Assembly (NCBI GenBank): GCA_946482335.1
Contig: CAMLRG010000067.1
Span: 1-27,101, forward strand
Direction of reading: 5' to 3'
From: an uncultured Duganella sp.
Lineage (GTDB): Bacteria > Pseudomonadota > Gammaproteobacteria > Burkholderiales > Burkholderiaceae
DNA length: 27,101 bases
Shown here: positions 1 to 7,812 of the stretch, in pieces
Layout: each line of letters opens with the position of its first letter
Numbering within the stretch: the first letter of the stretch is position 1
Notes under the pieces: generated by a model
Seen by the model: the letters and a program-made list of their open reading frames with translations, nothing else
Database searches by the model: none
What the model was told of the DNA's origin: nothing
Program-made: the position numbers and the translations under genes

Positions 1-1
1 C

Positions 2-2149
2 GATGCGGCCGTCGAACTGGCGCAGCGAACGTTCGCGCAAGGCGTAGGTATCGGTCAGGATGGACATCTTGTTGCTGTCAAATACATCGGTAGCATTGAC
101 CACCAGCGACAGTTGCGGTGTGACGGCATGGCGCCAGCTCAGGTTCAGCGTGGTGTTCGGTTCGCGGTATCCCTGGCCGGTCAGCATCTTGCCTTGTGCC
201 TGGACTGCGGCTTGCAGCATGTCGGCACTGGTCGCTTGCCAGTTCAGGCGCAGACGGCCGCTCAGCGAGGATGCATTGCGTTTGGTCTGGTCGCCATTCG
301 TTTCAAGCACGGTCTGCTCGAAGCGGGCCACATTGCCGCTGACATTCAGCGACAGCGATGGGAGCAGCTTGCCGGTCAAGGTGAATTCCATGCCGCCGGA
401 GCGCGTGCTGCCGGCATTCTCGCGGGTGGTCAGCAGCACGGTGTCGCTGATGAAGTATTTGCGGTCGAGGATGGAGTCGGTCTCGTCGCGCAGGTAGCCG
501 CGCAGGTTGGTCTCCAGCCCGAACAGGCGGGTTTCGTAGCCCAGCTCCAGCGAATCGGTTTTGGCCGGTTTCAGCTTCGGGTTGCCGGACGAGACATTCA
601 ATTCATCGCGGTAAATCACGAAGGGATTCAAGTCTTGCGCGTTAGGGCGGCGCAGGCGATGCGCGTAAGCGAAACGCAGCTGCGAGTTCTCGTTCATCTT
701 ATAAGTGACGAAGAAGCTCGGGATCAGGTTGGTGTAGCTGTTGCCGGCCACGACCTGGCTGGTGAGCTGGTCGATCTCCATTTCGGTGTGTTCGGCGCGC
801 AAACCGGCTTGCGCGCCCCACTGTTCGTTGAAACGCATCTGGTAAGAGCCATAAGCGGCGTAGATGGTTTCCTTCATCTCGAACTGGTTGCTGCGCAGCG
901 CGTTGGGCGAACCTTCCTGCGTGATGGGATCGACGTTCGTGTAATCGATGCTCGCATCGGTATTGTTCCGCACGATCTTGTAACCGAGCTTGGTCACGCC
1001 GCCGAACATTGCCGCCTCGTAATCGCCGGTGAAGTCGATGATCCCGGTCTTGTTGCGGCTCTTCTGGGCGCTGTCCATCACGCCACCGCTTGGAGGACGT
1101 ACCACGTAGGTATTGCGGTAAGCGCTGTCGAAATCGTTGGTGGCCGACGAAAAGCGCAAGTCCGCCTTGAAGGTTTCGCCCGGCTGGTCGCCCTTGTGGT
1201 CCCAGCGTGCACCCCACGACCAGTTCTTGCTTTCGCCTTCACGCACGGTGTCGCGCCGGTAATTGTCGGTGACGGTGCCGGTTTCGTCCTGGGACAGGTA
1301 GTCGTCGGTCGAGCGTGCGTCGTTGGTGCGCTGGAAGTAGGCAAGTTGCGCGCCGACGGTGTCGTTGGCGCCGAGGTTGTAAGTGACGCCGCCATTCAGC
1401 GCCGCATTGTCATTCAGACCGCTCGACCGGGAAGCCTGGGTACTGTGCGACAGGGCGCCATTGCGCGGGTCGATGCGGTCGCGCACCGTCTCGCCGGTGG
1501 AGTCGCGGCCATCGTGGCGCACGTTGAGGCCGCCCTGGAAGCCCCACAAGCCTTCGTTATAGGTGCCGGACAGCGCCCCGTTGTAGCGGCCCGCCGTGCC
1601 GTAATTGGCATTGGCCACGCCGAAGCCGCCCGGTTTGCGCGAGCGCTTCATCACCAGGTTGATGATCGGCCCACCGCCGCCTTCATTGCCGAACTGGGCG
1701 CCCGGGTTGTTGATCACTTCCACCGATTCCAGGTCGTCGGCAGGGATGGCTTGCAGTGCCGGGCCGCGGTTATCACCTTGCAGCATGGCGGATGGCTTGC
1801 CGTCGACGTAGACCTGCACATTGCTGCTGCCGCGCAGGGTCAGCGAGCCGTCCGGATCGACGTTGACGGAAGGGACGTTGTTCAAGGCCTCGGCGGCGGA
1901 GCTGTTGCTGCTGGAGGCGTCGGATTTCACATCGTAGACCTGGCGGTCGATGCGGTTGGTGGGGCGCTCGGCCGATACGGTCACGCTGGGGACCGTGCCG
2001 GCGGGCGGGACTTCCTTCTTTACAGTTGCTGGCGCGGCGTCGGCGTTGGCTGGCTGGGCTGGCTGGGTTTGGGCAGCTGCGCTGCCACAGCACAGAAGGA
2101 GCAAGAGAGAGCCGGCGCAGTAGCGCGAGTAACGGTATTGGGTAGTCAT
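2..2149 (-). CDS. TonB-dependent outer-membrane receptor, C-terminus cut by window edge
   Basis: Seen: the frame stays open from the ATG at 2149 to the left edge, giving 716 residues with no stop. It begins with a signal peptide (hydrophobic LLLLL core, likely cleavage after AAA at about residue 26). A plug domain follows at roughly residues 55-165, with the segments LTLRGSSNVQVYVDGKPS and ESVEVINNPGAQFGNEGGG. A long beta-barrel part contains the typical SSGNPKLKPAKTDSLELGYE stretch near 550-630. Family knowledge: such proteins import scarce ligands across the outer membrane using TonB-ExbBD energy. The plug and barrel resemble the 'outer membrane beta-barrel' receptor group (PF14905-like). 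Ligand unknown. The gene starts 68 bp after the PLP-enzyme gene on the same strand, so it may be the last gene of the GntR operon. No good Shine-Dalgarno precedes the ATG; a hairpin ends directly at it. Confidence 0.9.
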   Translation of the reverse strand, partial: MTTQYRYSRYCAGSLLLLLCCGSAAAQTQPAQPANADAAPATVKKEVPPAGTVPSVTVSAERPTNRIDRQVYDVKSDASSSNSSAAEALNNVPSVNVDPDGSLTLRGSSNVQVYVDGKPSAMLQGDNRGPALQAIPADDLESVEVINNPGAQFGNEGGGGPIINLVMKRSRKPGGFGVANANYGTAGRYNGALSGTYNEGLWGFQGGLNVRHDGRDSTGETVRDRIDPRNGALSHSTQASRSSGLNDNAALNGGVTYNLGANDTVGAQLAYFQRTNDARSTDDYLSQDETGTVTDNYRRDTVREGESKNWSWGARWDHKGDQPGETFKADLRFSSATNDFDSAYRNTYVVRPPSGGVMDSAQKSRNKTGIIDFTGDYEAAMFGGVTKLGYKIVRNNTDASIDYTNVDPITQEGSPNALRSNQFEMKETIYAAYGSYQMRFNEQWGAQAGLRAEHTEMEIDQLTSQVVAGNSYTNLIPSFFVTYKMNENSQLRFAYAHRLRRPNAQDLNPFVIYRDELNVSSGNPKLKPAKTDSLELGYETRLFGLETNLRGYLRDETDSILDRKYFISDTVLLTTRENAGSTRSGGMEFTLTGKLLPSLSLNVSGNVARFEQTVLETNGDQTKRNASSLSGRLRLNWQATSADMLQAAVQAQGKMLTGQGYREPNTTLNLSWRHAVTPQLSLVVNATDVFDSNKMSILTDTYALRERSLRQFDGRI

Positions 2150-2182
2150 GGTGCCGGCAATTCTAGCCAAGAAACCGGCACC
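2150..2182 (-). promoter_or_regulatory. Hairpin abutting the start codon of the TonB receptor
   Basis: Perfect 8-bp inverted repeat, GGTGCCGG at 2150-2157 and CCGGCACC at 2175-2182, with a 17-nt loop. In the minus-strand mRNA the 3' arm ends at the base before the receptor ATG, where the ribosome must bind. There is no run of T after it and coding starts at once, so a terminator is unlikely. A role in translation control is inferred. Confidence 0.4.
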
Positions 2183-2217
2183 AAAACTGCGGATTTACGT
2201 GAAATTACATTTGAAAC

Positions 2218-3369
2218 TTAGCGTTGCGGTAGTAAGGTTTCGAGCGACTGGAGGACGTCGGCCAGCAGATCGTTTGGGTCTTCCAGACCGACGTGCAGGC
2301 GGATCAACCAGCCCTCTTGCGGCGGCCGACGCGGCGCCACTGCAACCAGGCTATGGACCGCGCCCCAGCTGTTCCCCAGCCTGAAATAGCGCAAGGCCGC
2401 CACAAACGCTTCCACTGCCGCCAGGCTCCGGTCGTGCAGCGTGAACGAGAATAGTCCGCTGCCCAGTTTGAAATCCCGCCGCCACAGGGCGTGTCCAGGA
2501 TCGGACGGCAGCGGCGGATAGTGCAGGCTGGCCAGCGCGGGATGCCCCACCAGGGCGCCAGCGATCTTGAGCGTCGAGCTGAAGTGCCGTTCCAGCCGCA
2601 GCGCCAGTGTCGGCAAGCCGCGCAAGGCCAGGAAGCACTCGTCGCTGGACACGTAATAGCCCAGCAGTTCAGCCGTTTCCCGCAGCTGCTTGTAACGCTG
2701 TGGATCGCGCGTGGTGACGGCGCCCATCAGGATATCCGAATGCCCGCCCACGTATTTGGTCAAGGCCTGGATGGAAAAATCCACGCCATGGTCCAGTGGC
2801 CGGAAACCGAGCGGTGTCGCCCAGGTGTTATCCATCGCCACCAAGGCGCCATGGGCACGCGCCGCCGCAGCGATCGCCGGCACGTCCTGCATTTCCAGGC
2901 TGTTGGAAGCGGGGCACTCGACCCACACCAGCCGGGTGCGCGCCTCGAACAGCCGCGCGATATCGGCGCCGGCATCGTTGGGATACGTGGAGCAGCGCAC
3001 GCCCCATTTGCCGAACAATTCCTGGGTCACGTGGCGCGTCGGGCCATAGACCGCTTCCGGCAGCAACACGTGGTCGCCGGCCGACAGCACACAACTGCTC
3101 ACCAAGGTGATCGCGGCCAGTCCGCTCGGCACCAGCACGGTCTGGCCGCCGCCTTCCAATTGCGCCAGCTTTTCCGCCAGGGCGTAATGGGTGGGCGTGC
3201 CATTCTGGCCGTAGTTGTAGCCGACATTGGCTTGCGCTTGGCGGTCCAGGAACGAAGCAACGTCCGGAAACAGGATGGTCGAGGCGTGGAATACGCCTTG
3301 CGACAGCGATGCGAAGCCAGGCGGAATGTGCTCGGCTGGCTGCAGCAATTCGGTGGCAATGTCGGCCAT
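2218..3369 (-). CDS. metC: Cystathionine beta-lyase-like PLP enzyme (Cys/Met metabolism family)
   Basis: 383 residues from the ATG at 3369, which has GGAG 8 bases upstream; in-frame codons further upstream lie inside the neighbouring hydrolase gene and are rejected. Seen: YNYGQNGTPT near residue 51 (cofactor-phosphate region of the partner subunit), PSGLAAI near 81, Asp180 in AMDNTWATP (pairs with the PLP ring nitrogen) and Lys205 in SIQALTKYVGGHSD, the Schiff-base lysine. Length and motifs fit the MetB/MetC fold-type I family. MetC cleaves cystathionine to homocysteine, pyruvate and ammonia in the cytoplasm. Close relatives act on other sulfur substrates, so exact specificity is open. Lies 4 bp after the isochorismatase-family gene and shares its promoter, a setting that suggests catabolism or a special sulfur substrate. 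Confidence 0.87.
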   Translation of the reverse strand: MADIATELLQPAEHIPPGFASLSQGVFHASTILFPDVASFLDRQAQANVGYNYGQNGTPTHYALAEKLAQLEGGGQTVLVPSGLAAITLVSSCVLSAGDHVLLPEAVYGPTRHVTQELFGKWGVRCSTYPNDAGADIARLFEARTRLVWVECPASNSLEMQDVPAIAAAARAHGALVAMDNTWATPLGFRPLDHGVDFSIQALTKYVGGHSDILMGAVTTRDPQRYKQLRETAELLGYYVSSDECFLALRGLPTLALRLERHFSSTLKIAGALVGHPALASLHYPPLPSDPGHALWRRDFKLGSGLFSFTLHDRSLAAVEAFVAALRYFRLGNSWGAVHSLVAVAPRRPPQEGWLIRLHVGLEDPNDLLADVLQSLETLLPQR

Positions 3370-3373
3370 GGCC

Positions 3374-3901
3374 TTACTCCGCGCCGAAGCGTATGGCGCT
3401 GCTCTCGAGCAGTTCGATTCCGCCAAATAGGCTCCAGGTGGCGTTATGGTGTTCGATGATGCGCGCGGCGTCGAGGTGGGGGCGGTCCCGCGTGGTGTGC
3501 GCATCGGCTGCGACCACCACTTCCAGGCCGCTGCTCGCGGCATGGCGCACATTGGTGTCGATGCAGAATTCCGTTGCATAGCCACAGATCACCACGCGCC
3601 CGATGCCTTGCTCGCTCAGGTGCGCCAGCAAGGCGGTGCCGAAGAATGCATCGCACTGTGACTTGGCGCTGACGAAGTCGCCGGGTTGCGGCGCAATCGG
3701 CGCCGGGAAATGCCAGCCCTCTCCACCGGCCTCCCACTCACAGCCGGCTTCCTCGTGCTGGACATAGATGACGGGCGTCGACGAGGCGCGCGCCGCGGCA
3801 ATCAGCTTGCCGATGCGGTCCATCACGATCTGAACCTGATGGGCGGGAGGGTCCTGGAAGACGGCGTTCTGGAAGTCGATCACGATCAGGGCGGTGCGCA
3901 T
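3374..3901 (-). CDS. Isochorismatase-family cysteine hydrolase
   Basis: 175 residues, full length for the family. Seen: the catalytic triad of the fold, Asp9 in IVIDFQN, Lys80 in SAKSQCDAF, and Cys113 in CGYATEFCIDTNVRHAAS. The segment before the cysteine carries the usual non-proline cis-peptide region. No signal peptide, so cytoplasmic. Family members include isochorismatase, nicotinamidase and various amidases or carbamoyl hydrolases; the sequence does not tell me which. AAAGGA sits 8 bases before the ATG, and the stop of the regulator gene lies between them, so the two genes are coupled. Its position between a GntR regulator and a PLP lyase suggests a small catabolic pathway with an amide intermediate (inference). 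Confidence 0.88.
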   Translation of the reverse strand: MRTALIVIDFQNAVFQDPPAHQVQIVMDRIGKLIAAARASSTPVIYVQHEEAGCEWEAGGEGWHFPAPIAPQPGDFVSAKSQCDAFFGTALLAHLSEQGIGRVVICGYATEFCIDTNVRHAASSGLEVVVAADAHTTRDRPHLDAARIIEHHNATWSLFGGIELLESSAIRFGAE

Positions 3902-3904
3902 GGA

Positions 3905-4576
3905 TTAGTCCTTTGCAGAAGGTGAGGGTAAGCTGTCGGGTTGCCATTCCCAGTTGCGTTGCATTGCGGCGCAGGCGGCGTCGGCATCGCCTCGCCGTAG
4001 GGCATCCAGGATTTCGTCGTGGTCGGCCGCCGATTGCAACGCCACGGGCTGGTTACCGAAGTAGGCCAGTTCGATACGCTGGATGCGAGGGCGTAACGAG
4101 TCCAGAATCCTGGCGATTTCCTGGTTGCCGCTGCGTTCAACCAGCAGCGCATGAAACGCCATGTCGGCTTCCGTTGCCGCCGGACTGTCGCGCCGCTTGA
4201 TCGCTTTCGCCATGACGAGGTTGGCCTGCCCCAGGCGCGCAAAGTCTTCGTTCGACAGATGCGGCATCGCCAGGCGCACGGCAGCCGCTTCCAGCGCCGC
4301 AACGACGGGGTAGAGATTCTGCACTTCGTTTAGATCCGCTGGCGCCACCTTGGTCCATTTGTGGAAGCTCGTGACGATCAGTCCCTCGTCTTCCAACTGG
4401 CGCAAGGCTTCCCGCACCGGCGTGCGCGATACGCCCAGGCGTTCGGCCAGGTCGTGGTCGCGGATGATTTCGCCCGGCGCCAGCGTCAGGTCGACGATCC
4501 ATTGTTTCAGGGTGCGGTAGACCTCCGCGCGGGCGAGCGAGCGTGGAATGGCGGCGGCAGCGTCGGGAATGGGCAT
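3905..4576 (-). CDS. GntR-family transcriptional regulator (FadR/FCD subfamily)
   Basis: 223 residues from the ATG at 4576; a TTG at 4588 would add four residues and cannot be excluded. Seen: N-terminal winged helix-turn-helix at about residues 15-75 with HDLAERLGVSRTPVREALRQLEDEGL, the GntR signature. An all-helical C-terminal FCD ligand domain follows at about 85-215, including the metal-site region AFHALLVERSGN. Family knowledge: these regulators usually repress a neighbouring catabolic operon and are released by a pathway metabolite, often an organic or amino acid. It is the first gene of the operon with the isochorismatase-family hydrolase and the PLP lyase, 3 bp from the next gene. A 27-bp palindrome overlaps its promoter, so autorepression is likely (inference). 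Confidence 0.88.
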   Translation of the reverse strand: MPIPDAAAAIPRSLARAEVYRTLKQWIVDLTLAPGEIIRDHDLAERLGVSRTPVREALRQLEDEGLIVTSFHKWTKVAPADLNEVQNLYPVVAALEAAAVRLAMPHLSNEDFARLGQANLVMAKAIKRRDSPAATEADMAFHALLVERSGNQEIARILDSLRPRIQRIELAYFGNQPVALQSAADHDEILDALRRGDADAACAAMQRNWEWQPDSLPSPSAKD

Positions 4577-4595
4577 GACATCGTTCAAATTTCAG

Positions 4596-4622
4596 ATCTG
4601 TAGTGTGTAATATACTACAGAT
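4596..4622. promoter_or_regulatory. Probable operator of the GntR regulator
   Basis: Palindrome with perfect 9-bp arms, ATCTGTAGT at 4596-4604 and ACTACAGAT at 4614-4622, and partly symmetric bases between. Centre at 4609. It covers the -10 region of the regulator promoter. AT-rich palindromes with a TGTA..TACA core are common operators of FCD-type GntR proteins, so binding by the adjacent regulator is the simplest reading. Confidence 0.65.
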
Positions 4623-4639
4623 TCGTCCCGCACTGTCAA
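4609..4639 (-). promoter_or_regulatory. Sigma70 promoter of the GntR-hydrolase-lyase operon
   Basis: On the minus strand a perfect -35 TTGACA (4634-4639) is followed 19 bases later by TATATT (4609-4614, 5 of 6 to consensus); TAGTAT with a 16-base spacer is an alternative -10. The -35 box overlaps the comM stop codon, so the operon starts directly behind comM. The -10 lies within the operator palindrome, which would let the repressor block polymerase. Confidence 0.6.
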
Positions 4640-6156
4640 AACTGCCGGAGAGCGCGGCGCAACTGGATGGCTTCAGAAATGTGTTTGGCGCCGACGTGCT
4701 TGTGGCCCTCCAGGTCGGCCACGGTGCGGGCGACCCGCAGCACGCGGTGGTAGGCGCGGGCTGACCAGAGCATCTTTTGCATCGTGAAGCGCAGCACCGC
4801 CTGGCCGGCGGCATCGGGCTTGCAGAAGCGGTCGATCTCGCGCGAAGTCAGTTGCTGGTTGGTTTTGCCTTGGCGCGCCAGTTGGCGCTCGAAGGCGGCG
4901 TGGACGCGAGCGGCGATCAGTTCCGATGGCTCGCCGTTGGCATCGGCCTGCAGCACATCCGGCGGCACCGGACCGACTTCGATCTGCATGTCGATGCGGT
5001 CCAGCAGAGGGCCGGAAATGCGGTTTTGGTAACGCATGATCTGGTCGGGTGTGCATTGGCAAGTGCCTAGTGGATGCCCCAGGTAGCCGCAAGGGCAGGG
5101 ATTCATCGCGGCGATCAGCTGGAAGCGGGCGGGAAAGTCGGCGTGACGGGTGGCGCGGGCGATGGTGACGCGGCCCGATTCCAGCGGCTCGCGCAGCACT
5201 TCCAGCACGCGGCGGTCGAACTCGGGCAGTTCGTCGAGAAATAACACGCCGCAGTGGGCCAGCGAGATTTCGCCGGGACGCGGCACGCTGCCGCCGCCGA
5301 CCAGGGCGGCGCCGGACGAGGTGTGGTGCGGCGCGCGGAACGGGCGCACCTTCCAGCCATCGACGCTGAAGCCGCTGATCAGGGACTGGACCGCGGCCGC
5401 TTCCAGCGCTTCGTCGTCCGTCATCAGGGGCAGCAGGCCGGCAAAGCGGGTTGCCAGCATGGTCTTGCCTGCGCCTGGCGGGCCGACCAAAAGTACCGAA
5501 TGGCGTCCGGCGGCCGCGATCTCCATGGCGCGCTTGGCCATGACTTGTCCCTTGACGTCGGCAAAGTCGGGAATGGCGGGCGGCAGCGGCAGGGGCTGGG
5601 ATACGTGGCGGGACAAGGCGAAGCTGGCGTCCATCTCGGCGCTGAAGTGGGCACAAACCTGCAGCAGCGTGGCTGCAGGATAGATGGCGGCGCCGGCGAC
5701 GAGCGCCGCTTCGTCGGCATTGGCCATCGGCAGGATGAAGCCGCGCCCACTAGTGCCGGCGGAGCGCTGCATGGCGTACGTCATGGCGAGGGCACCGCGG
5801 ATGGGGCGCAACTCGCCGGTCAGCGAGAGTTCACCCGCGAACTCGAAGCGCTCCAGGCCCGCATCGGGTATCTGGCCGGAGGCGGCCAGGATGCCGATCG
5901 CGATCGGGAGGTCAAACCGGCCCGATTCCTTGGGCAGGTCGGCCGGCGCCAGGTTGACGGTGATGCGGTGTTCCGGCAATTTGAAGCCGGCATTGGTGAT
6001 TGCGGCGCGCACGCGGTCGCGTGACTCCTTCACTTCAGTGTCGGCCAGGCCGACGATGGTAAAGGCGGGCAGGCCGTTGGCGAGATGGACTTCGACGCTC
6101 ACTTCAGGCGCTTGCATCCCGGCCAGCGCGCGGCTCTTGATGACGGATATGGTCAT
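4636..6156 (-). CDS. comM: ComM/YifB family Mg-chelatase-like AAA+ ATPase
   Basis: 506 residues, the usual family length. Seen: N-terminal ChlI-like domain (residues 1-125, with AFTIVGLADTEVKESRDRVRAA type sequence), Walker A GPPGAGKT at 225-232, Walker B VLFLDE ending at 309, a four-cysteine cluster (Cys354, 356, 366, 368) in the CPCGYLGHPLGTCQC stretch, and the C-terminal helical Mg_chelatase domain. Family knowledge: ComM is a hexameric helicase that promotes branch migration during natural transformation, so the organism may take up and integrate DNA. GGAGG lies 7 bases before the ATG and is contained in a possible hairpin. ubiK and comM are usually close together; here three extra genes lie between them. 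Confidence 0.95.
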   Translation of the reverse strand: MTISVIKSRALAGMQAPEVSVEVHLANGLPAFTIVGLADTEVKESRDRVRAAITNAGFKLPEHRITVNLAPADLPKESGRFDLPIAIGILAASGQIPDAGLERFEFAGELSLTGELRPIRGALAMTYAMQRSAGTSGRGFILPMANADEAALVAGAAIYPAATLLQVCAHFSAEMDASFALSRHVSQPLPLPPAIPDFADVKGQVMAKRAMEIAAAGRHSVLLVGPPGAGKTMLATRFAGLLPLMTDDEALEAAAVQSLISGFSVDGWKVRPFRAPHHTSSGAALVGGGSVPRPGEISLAHCGVLFLDELPEFDRRVLEVLREPLESGRVTIARATRHADFPARFQLIAAMNPCPCGYLGHPLGTCQCTPDQIMRYQNRISGPLLDRIDMQIEVGPVPPDVLQADANGEPSELIAARVHAAFERQLARQGKTNQQLTSREIDRFCKPDAAGQAVLRFTMQKMLWSARAYHRVLRVARTVADLEGHKHVGAKHISEAIQLRRALRQF

Positions 6157-6162
6157 GGCTTA

Positions 6163-6195
6163 CCTCCACGGCGATTCCGTCATCGTAGGTGGAGG
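6163..6195 (-). promoter_or_regulatory. Hairpin that could hide the comM ribosome binding site
   Basis: CCTCCAC at 6163-6169 and GTGGAGG at 6189-6195 form a perfect 7-bp inverted repeat with a 19-nt loop. In the comM mRNA the 3' arm holds the Shine-Dalgarno GGAGG and the 5' arm is its exact complement. Translation control of comM is inferred from this arrangement only. Confidence 0.45.
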
Positions 6196-6225
6196 CGTCC
6201 GCGTGACCTTTGAGATGGCGCAAGC

Positions 6226-7803
6226 TTAGGGCATGCTGATCTCGAACCACAGTTCGTGTTCTTCCACGGCAGCCTTGAATTGCTGGCGGGCTGCGGCGGA
6301 TAGCTTGCCGAGACTTTCTTCGGGAGGGCGGACCTCGTCGGCCACCAATAGGCGGCCGAACGTCTTTTCCTTCAAGCGCTTGACCAGGGGGCTGAAGGGC
6401 ATCCCCATCCAGCGGTTCTTCATGGCCTCTTCCTTCGACACCGGGATGAAGGCGACCAGGTCTTCGCTGGTCATCTGTTCCAGCCCCAGTGTGCGCAAGG
6501 TGGCGTTGTGGCTGCCATGGTGGCCGACCTTGTAGAACACGGTGCGTGCCAGCAAATCCGGGCCGGTGACCACCTGGCTGCCGACCTTCCAGCGCAATTC
6601 CTGCCACGACAGCCAGTTGCCGACTTGCGCGTCGGCCGGGAACAGCATCACTTCGCCAGTCTCGGCGAACTCGAAGGCCAGCACCAGGCAGGTATTGTTG
6701 GTGTGGCTGTCCAGGTTCAAGGCCAGTGTTTCCGCCGCCTGCATCCAGTCGGCTTCGATCTGGCGCCATTCGTCGCCGGGCGCGTCCCATACGGTGCGCA
6801 CCAGCATGTCCAGCGCCTGCGAGCTGCGGCTGCCGCCGGTATGGCGGTCGCGCCGCAAGCTGGGGTCGAAGGGGCAGTCGTTGAAGCGGTCGTCGCAGCC
6901 GGGGATGCCGCTGGCAAGGCGGGTGAAGGCGGCGTCGAGGTTGCTCGCCAGGGCCAGTTCGGCGCCCAATTCGTAGGCTTCCTTGTTCTTACGCGAAGGC
7001 GTGCTGCGCTTGATCAGGAATTCATCCTGCGGCGGGCCGAGCACGTAGACGCGCACGCCACCGACTTCGGGCAAGCCCCGCGGCGCATGGTCCGGCGACA
7101 GGTAGCGCGTCTTCACATCCTGCTTGCCTTGCAGGTACTCGAAAGCATCCCGGGTGCGGCCGATGCGGGTGCCGGGAGGCTCGCCTGGCTTCAGGCCGAA
7201 GAAGCCCAGCATGCCGCCTAGCTCCTTGGCGCGCGATTCCATGCCCGGCATATGGGCGAAGGCGTTGACGGCGCTGGCCAGGGCGTTGAGCTTTTCCGCG
7301 CGCTCGGCGCGCAGGCGCCGGCCCAGTTCATTGCGCGGATCTTCCGTCCAGCCATACCAGACTTCGCCGATCGACATGGCGTCGAACACTGCACGTGCCT
7401 GGCTGGCATGGAAGCCGGATACATGGTCCCAATGTTCGTGCGTCATCACCACCACGTCCAGACGGCCGTTGCACGACTTCTCGATGTCCTGTGCCACGCG
7501 CAGCATCTTCTCCTTCGGCTTTTCTGCGACCGAGATCAGGCCGCAGTCGATCAGCACGTTGAAGGTCCCTTCGCCGTCATCCTTGCGAAAGCGCAGCAGG
7601 ATGCAGTCGCCAAGACCGTGCCGGTACAGCCGGATGCGCAGGCGCGCCTCGACCTTGGGCGCGCTGCGCGGGCGCCGCGCTGCACGGGTGGCGGGTTTGT
7701 CGGCCACGGCATGGCTGGCGGGGACTTTGCCGCGTGCCGCGACAGGCGGCTTGGCTTTGGCCTTGCTTTTGGTGGCGGGGCGGTGGTGGGTGGCGGTAGG
7801 CAT
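6226..7803 (-). CDS. MBL-fold metallo-hydrolase, third gene of the patatin-protease-MBL cassette
   Basis: 525 residues. Seen: a basic low-complexity N-terminal tail (about residues 1-55, rich in K, R, A, P), then a metallo-beta-lactamase fold. It has the metal motif HEHWDH at 122-127, a later FPADAQ aspartate, and KVGHHGSHNAT from about 425, like the end of ComEC-type MBL domains. A charged insert of roughly 200 residues separates these motifs. No signal peptide or membrane segment. MBL enzymes of this type hydrolyse phosphoesters, nucleotides or other esters; the substrate is unknown. The Shine-Dalgarno TGAGGT contains the TGA of the protease gene, so translation is coupled. Possible roles include a nuclease or cyclic-nucleotide hydrolase in a conflict system, but nothing in the sequence proves this. 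Confidence 0.85.
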   Translation of the reverse strand: MPTATHHRPATKSKAKAKPPVAARGKVPASHAVADKPATRAARRPRSAPKVEARLRIRLYRHGLGDCILLRFRKDDGEGTFNVLIDCGLISVAEKPKEKMLRVAQDIEKSCNGRLDVVVMTHEHWDHVSGFHASQARAVFDAMSIGEVWYGWTEDPRNELGRRLRAERAEKLNALASAVNAFAHMPGMESRAKELGGMLGFFGLKPGEPPGTRIGRTRDAFEYLQGKQDVKTRYLSPDHAPRGLPEVGGVRVYVLGPPQDEFLIKRSTPSRKNKEAYELGAELALASNLDAAFTRLASGIPGCDDRFNDCPFDPSLRRDRHTGGSRSSQALDMLVRTVWDAPGDEWRQIEADWMQAAETLALNLDSHTNNTCLVLAFEFAETGEVMLFPADAQVGNWLSWQELRWKVGSQVVTGPDLLARTVFYKVGHHGSHNATLRTLGLEQMTSEDLVAFIPVSKEEAMKNRWMGMPFSPLVKRLKEKTFGRLLVADEVRPPEESLGKLSAAARQQFKAAVEEHELWFEISMP

Positions 7804-7812
7804 GGCTATACC

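Noticed and set aside
2158..2182. Hairpin before the TonB receptor as a terminator of the lyase gene
   Set aside because: No T run follows and coding begins right after the stem.
113..2221. 702-codon open frame on the plus strand
   Set aside because: It is antisense to the TonB receptor gene, has no recognisable domain and reads as the mirror of GC-rich codons. The minus strand has signal peptide, plug and barrel.
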